A DNA stretch of 6,566 bases from Anaerolineae bacterium (lineage in GTDB: Bacteria; Chloroflexota; Anaerolineae; Anaerolineales; Anaerolineaceae). This document shows positions 5,852 through 6,566 of the stretch, in pieces. Position numbers and translations under genes: made by a program. Where the stretch lies: the NCBI GenBank assembly GCA_016213455.1, contig JACRAG010000214.1, positions 1-6,566 on the forward strand. Reading direction: 5' to 3'. The notes under the pieces were generated by a model. The model saw only the letters and a program-made list of their open reading frames with translations. It was not told the DNA's origin and ran no database searches. The number at the start of each line of letters is the position of its first letter. The stretch's first letter is position 1.

Positions 5852-6247
5852 TCAATGCGCCTCCTCACCGGGGTCGCGCCAGTCAGGCTCATCCGGGCAG
5901 GGCAGGTCGGTGCAGCGCAGCGAATCCAGGTCGTCGGTGCCAATCTTCTGGTAGGTCTTGCGGATCAGCGTCACGGCAAAGGCGGTCATGCCAAAGCTGA
6001 TCACGATGGCGGTGAGGATCAGGGCCTGAGGCAGCGGGTCCGCCGAGCCGGGCAGCACCTGCCGGGCTTCCAGGCCGATCAACGGAGGGCGCGCCGGCAC
6101 CAGCCTGCCCACAGTGAATATGGTCAGGTTGACCGCATTGCTGAGCAGAAGCATGCCCACCAGCACCTTGACCAGGCTGCGGCGCATCATCATATACAGC
6201 CCGCCCGCAAAGAGCACACCCACCACCAGCGCAAGCAGCACGTTCAC
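5852..6247 (-). CDS. mrpC: Mrp cation/proton antiporter subunit MrpC (NuoK-like)
   Basis: Small subunit homologous to NuoK of complex I, with three helices at about 3-20, 26-48 and 72-96. Family signatures are [20 protein letters not shown] at 15-34, SNAVNL at 36-41 and [20 protein letters not shown] at 70-89, the last almost invariant in MrpC. The start is GTG at 6247, since no ATG is available near the N-terminus; it follows a GAGGAGG ribosome site by 9 bases and comes 4 bases after the mrpB stop. The 131-residue length includes a polar tail from about residue 103 to 131 (acidic, with [12 protein letters not shown]). The tail contains the only two cysteines and extends past the core domain toward the cytoplasm. 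Confidence 0.95.
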   Translation of the reverse strand: MNVLLALVVGVLFAGGLYMMMRRSLVKVLVGMLLLSNAVNLTIFTVGRLVPARPPLIGLEARQVLPGSADPLPQALILTAIVISFGMTAFAVTLIRKTYQKIGTDDLDSLRCTDLPCPDEPDWRDPGEEAH

Positions 6248-6251
6248 CGCT

Positions 6252-6566
6252 TCAGTCCTCCTCTTCCTCGGCCAGTGCCAGCAAAATGTGCAGCACCACG
6301 CCGATCACCACCAGGTACACCCCGACATCAAAAATCACGGGGGTGCCCAGCTTGCCCAGCACCGGCAGCGGATCCTTGAGCCACAGGCCGGTCATCAGCG
6401 GCTGGCCAAAAGCCAGCGGCAGCAGGGCGCTGCCCAACGCAACCGCCAGCCCCAGGCTGAACAAAGCCTGCGGCTGCAGCGGCAGCAGGCGGCGCAGGTC
6501 CGCCGGCGAATGCGCGATGGTGAACAGCATGAACGCCGCAGCCGCCACCAGCCCCCCCACAAACCG
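6252..6566 (-). CDS. mrpB: Mrp antiporter MrpB/MnhB domain, C-terminal part (5' end outside window)
   Basis: The minus-strand frame is open to the right edge and yields 104 residues that start inside the family signature [12 protein letters not shown] (normally GGGFxGGL). Later come the segment [20 protein letters not shown] and an acidic end, EEEED. Hydrophobic segments cover the first helix, the middle ([21 protein letters not shown]) and the last helix, as in MnhB domains of about 140 residues, so roughly 35-40 residues are missing from the domain. MrpB is required for the assembled antiporter. In some bacteria this domain is fused to the C-terminus of MrpA, and the visible part cannot tell a separate mrpB from a fused mrpAB. 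A GTG at 6560 is internal to the conserved signature and is not the real start. Confidence 0.92.
   Translation of the reverse strand, partial: RFVGGLVAAAAFMLFTIAHSPADLRRLLPLQPQALFSLGLAVALGSALLPLAFGQPLMTGLWLKDPLPVLGKLGTPVIFDVGVYLVVIGVVLHILLALAEEEED

Overview
The window is GC-rich, densely packed bacterial chromosome. It holds nine recognisable or describable genes with no mobile elements, CRISPR arrays or structural RNA genes. Gene content and codon style would fit a free-living bacterium with a sodium/proton Mrp antiporter. A Chloroflexota-like (for example Anaerolineae) origin is my guess from overall flavour only; nothing here proves it.

Left part (1-2326, all minus strand): a folate gene, folD, which runs off the left edge and lacks only its last residues; a LarE-type PP-loop sulfur transferase with three cysteines; and a stand-alone MESH1-type small alarmone hydrolase. 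They read in the order hydrolase, larE, folD, with gaps of 57 and 101 bases. A weak terminator-like hairpin and a consensus -10 box suggest they are at least partly separate transcription units. All three look like housekeeping or accessory metabolism.

Middle part (2327-3163): an AT-rich divergent intergenic region followed by a plus-strand two-gene unit, a 71-residue Cro/C1-type repressor and a 141-residue four-helix membrane protein only 3 bases downstream. The promoter of this unit is very good (TTGACT, 17 bp, TACAAT). It carries three TGCAAT direct repeats exactly 21 bp apart, two of which extend to 11 identical bases. This is the most interesting signal in the window and looks like the operator of the small repressor. 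A long hairpin closes the unit at the convergent junction with the antiporter operon.

Right part (3207-6566, minus strand): the downstream end of an Mrp (Mnh/Pha) multisubunit cation/proton antiporter operon in canonical order B-C-D-E-F-G. Genes overlap by a few bases or are 2-4 bases apart, as expected for translationally coupled subunits of one membrane complex. mrpA and the start of mrpB (or of a fused mrpAB) lie beyond the right edge. The complex exports Na+ (or K+) in exchange for protons and supports pH and salt homeostasis.
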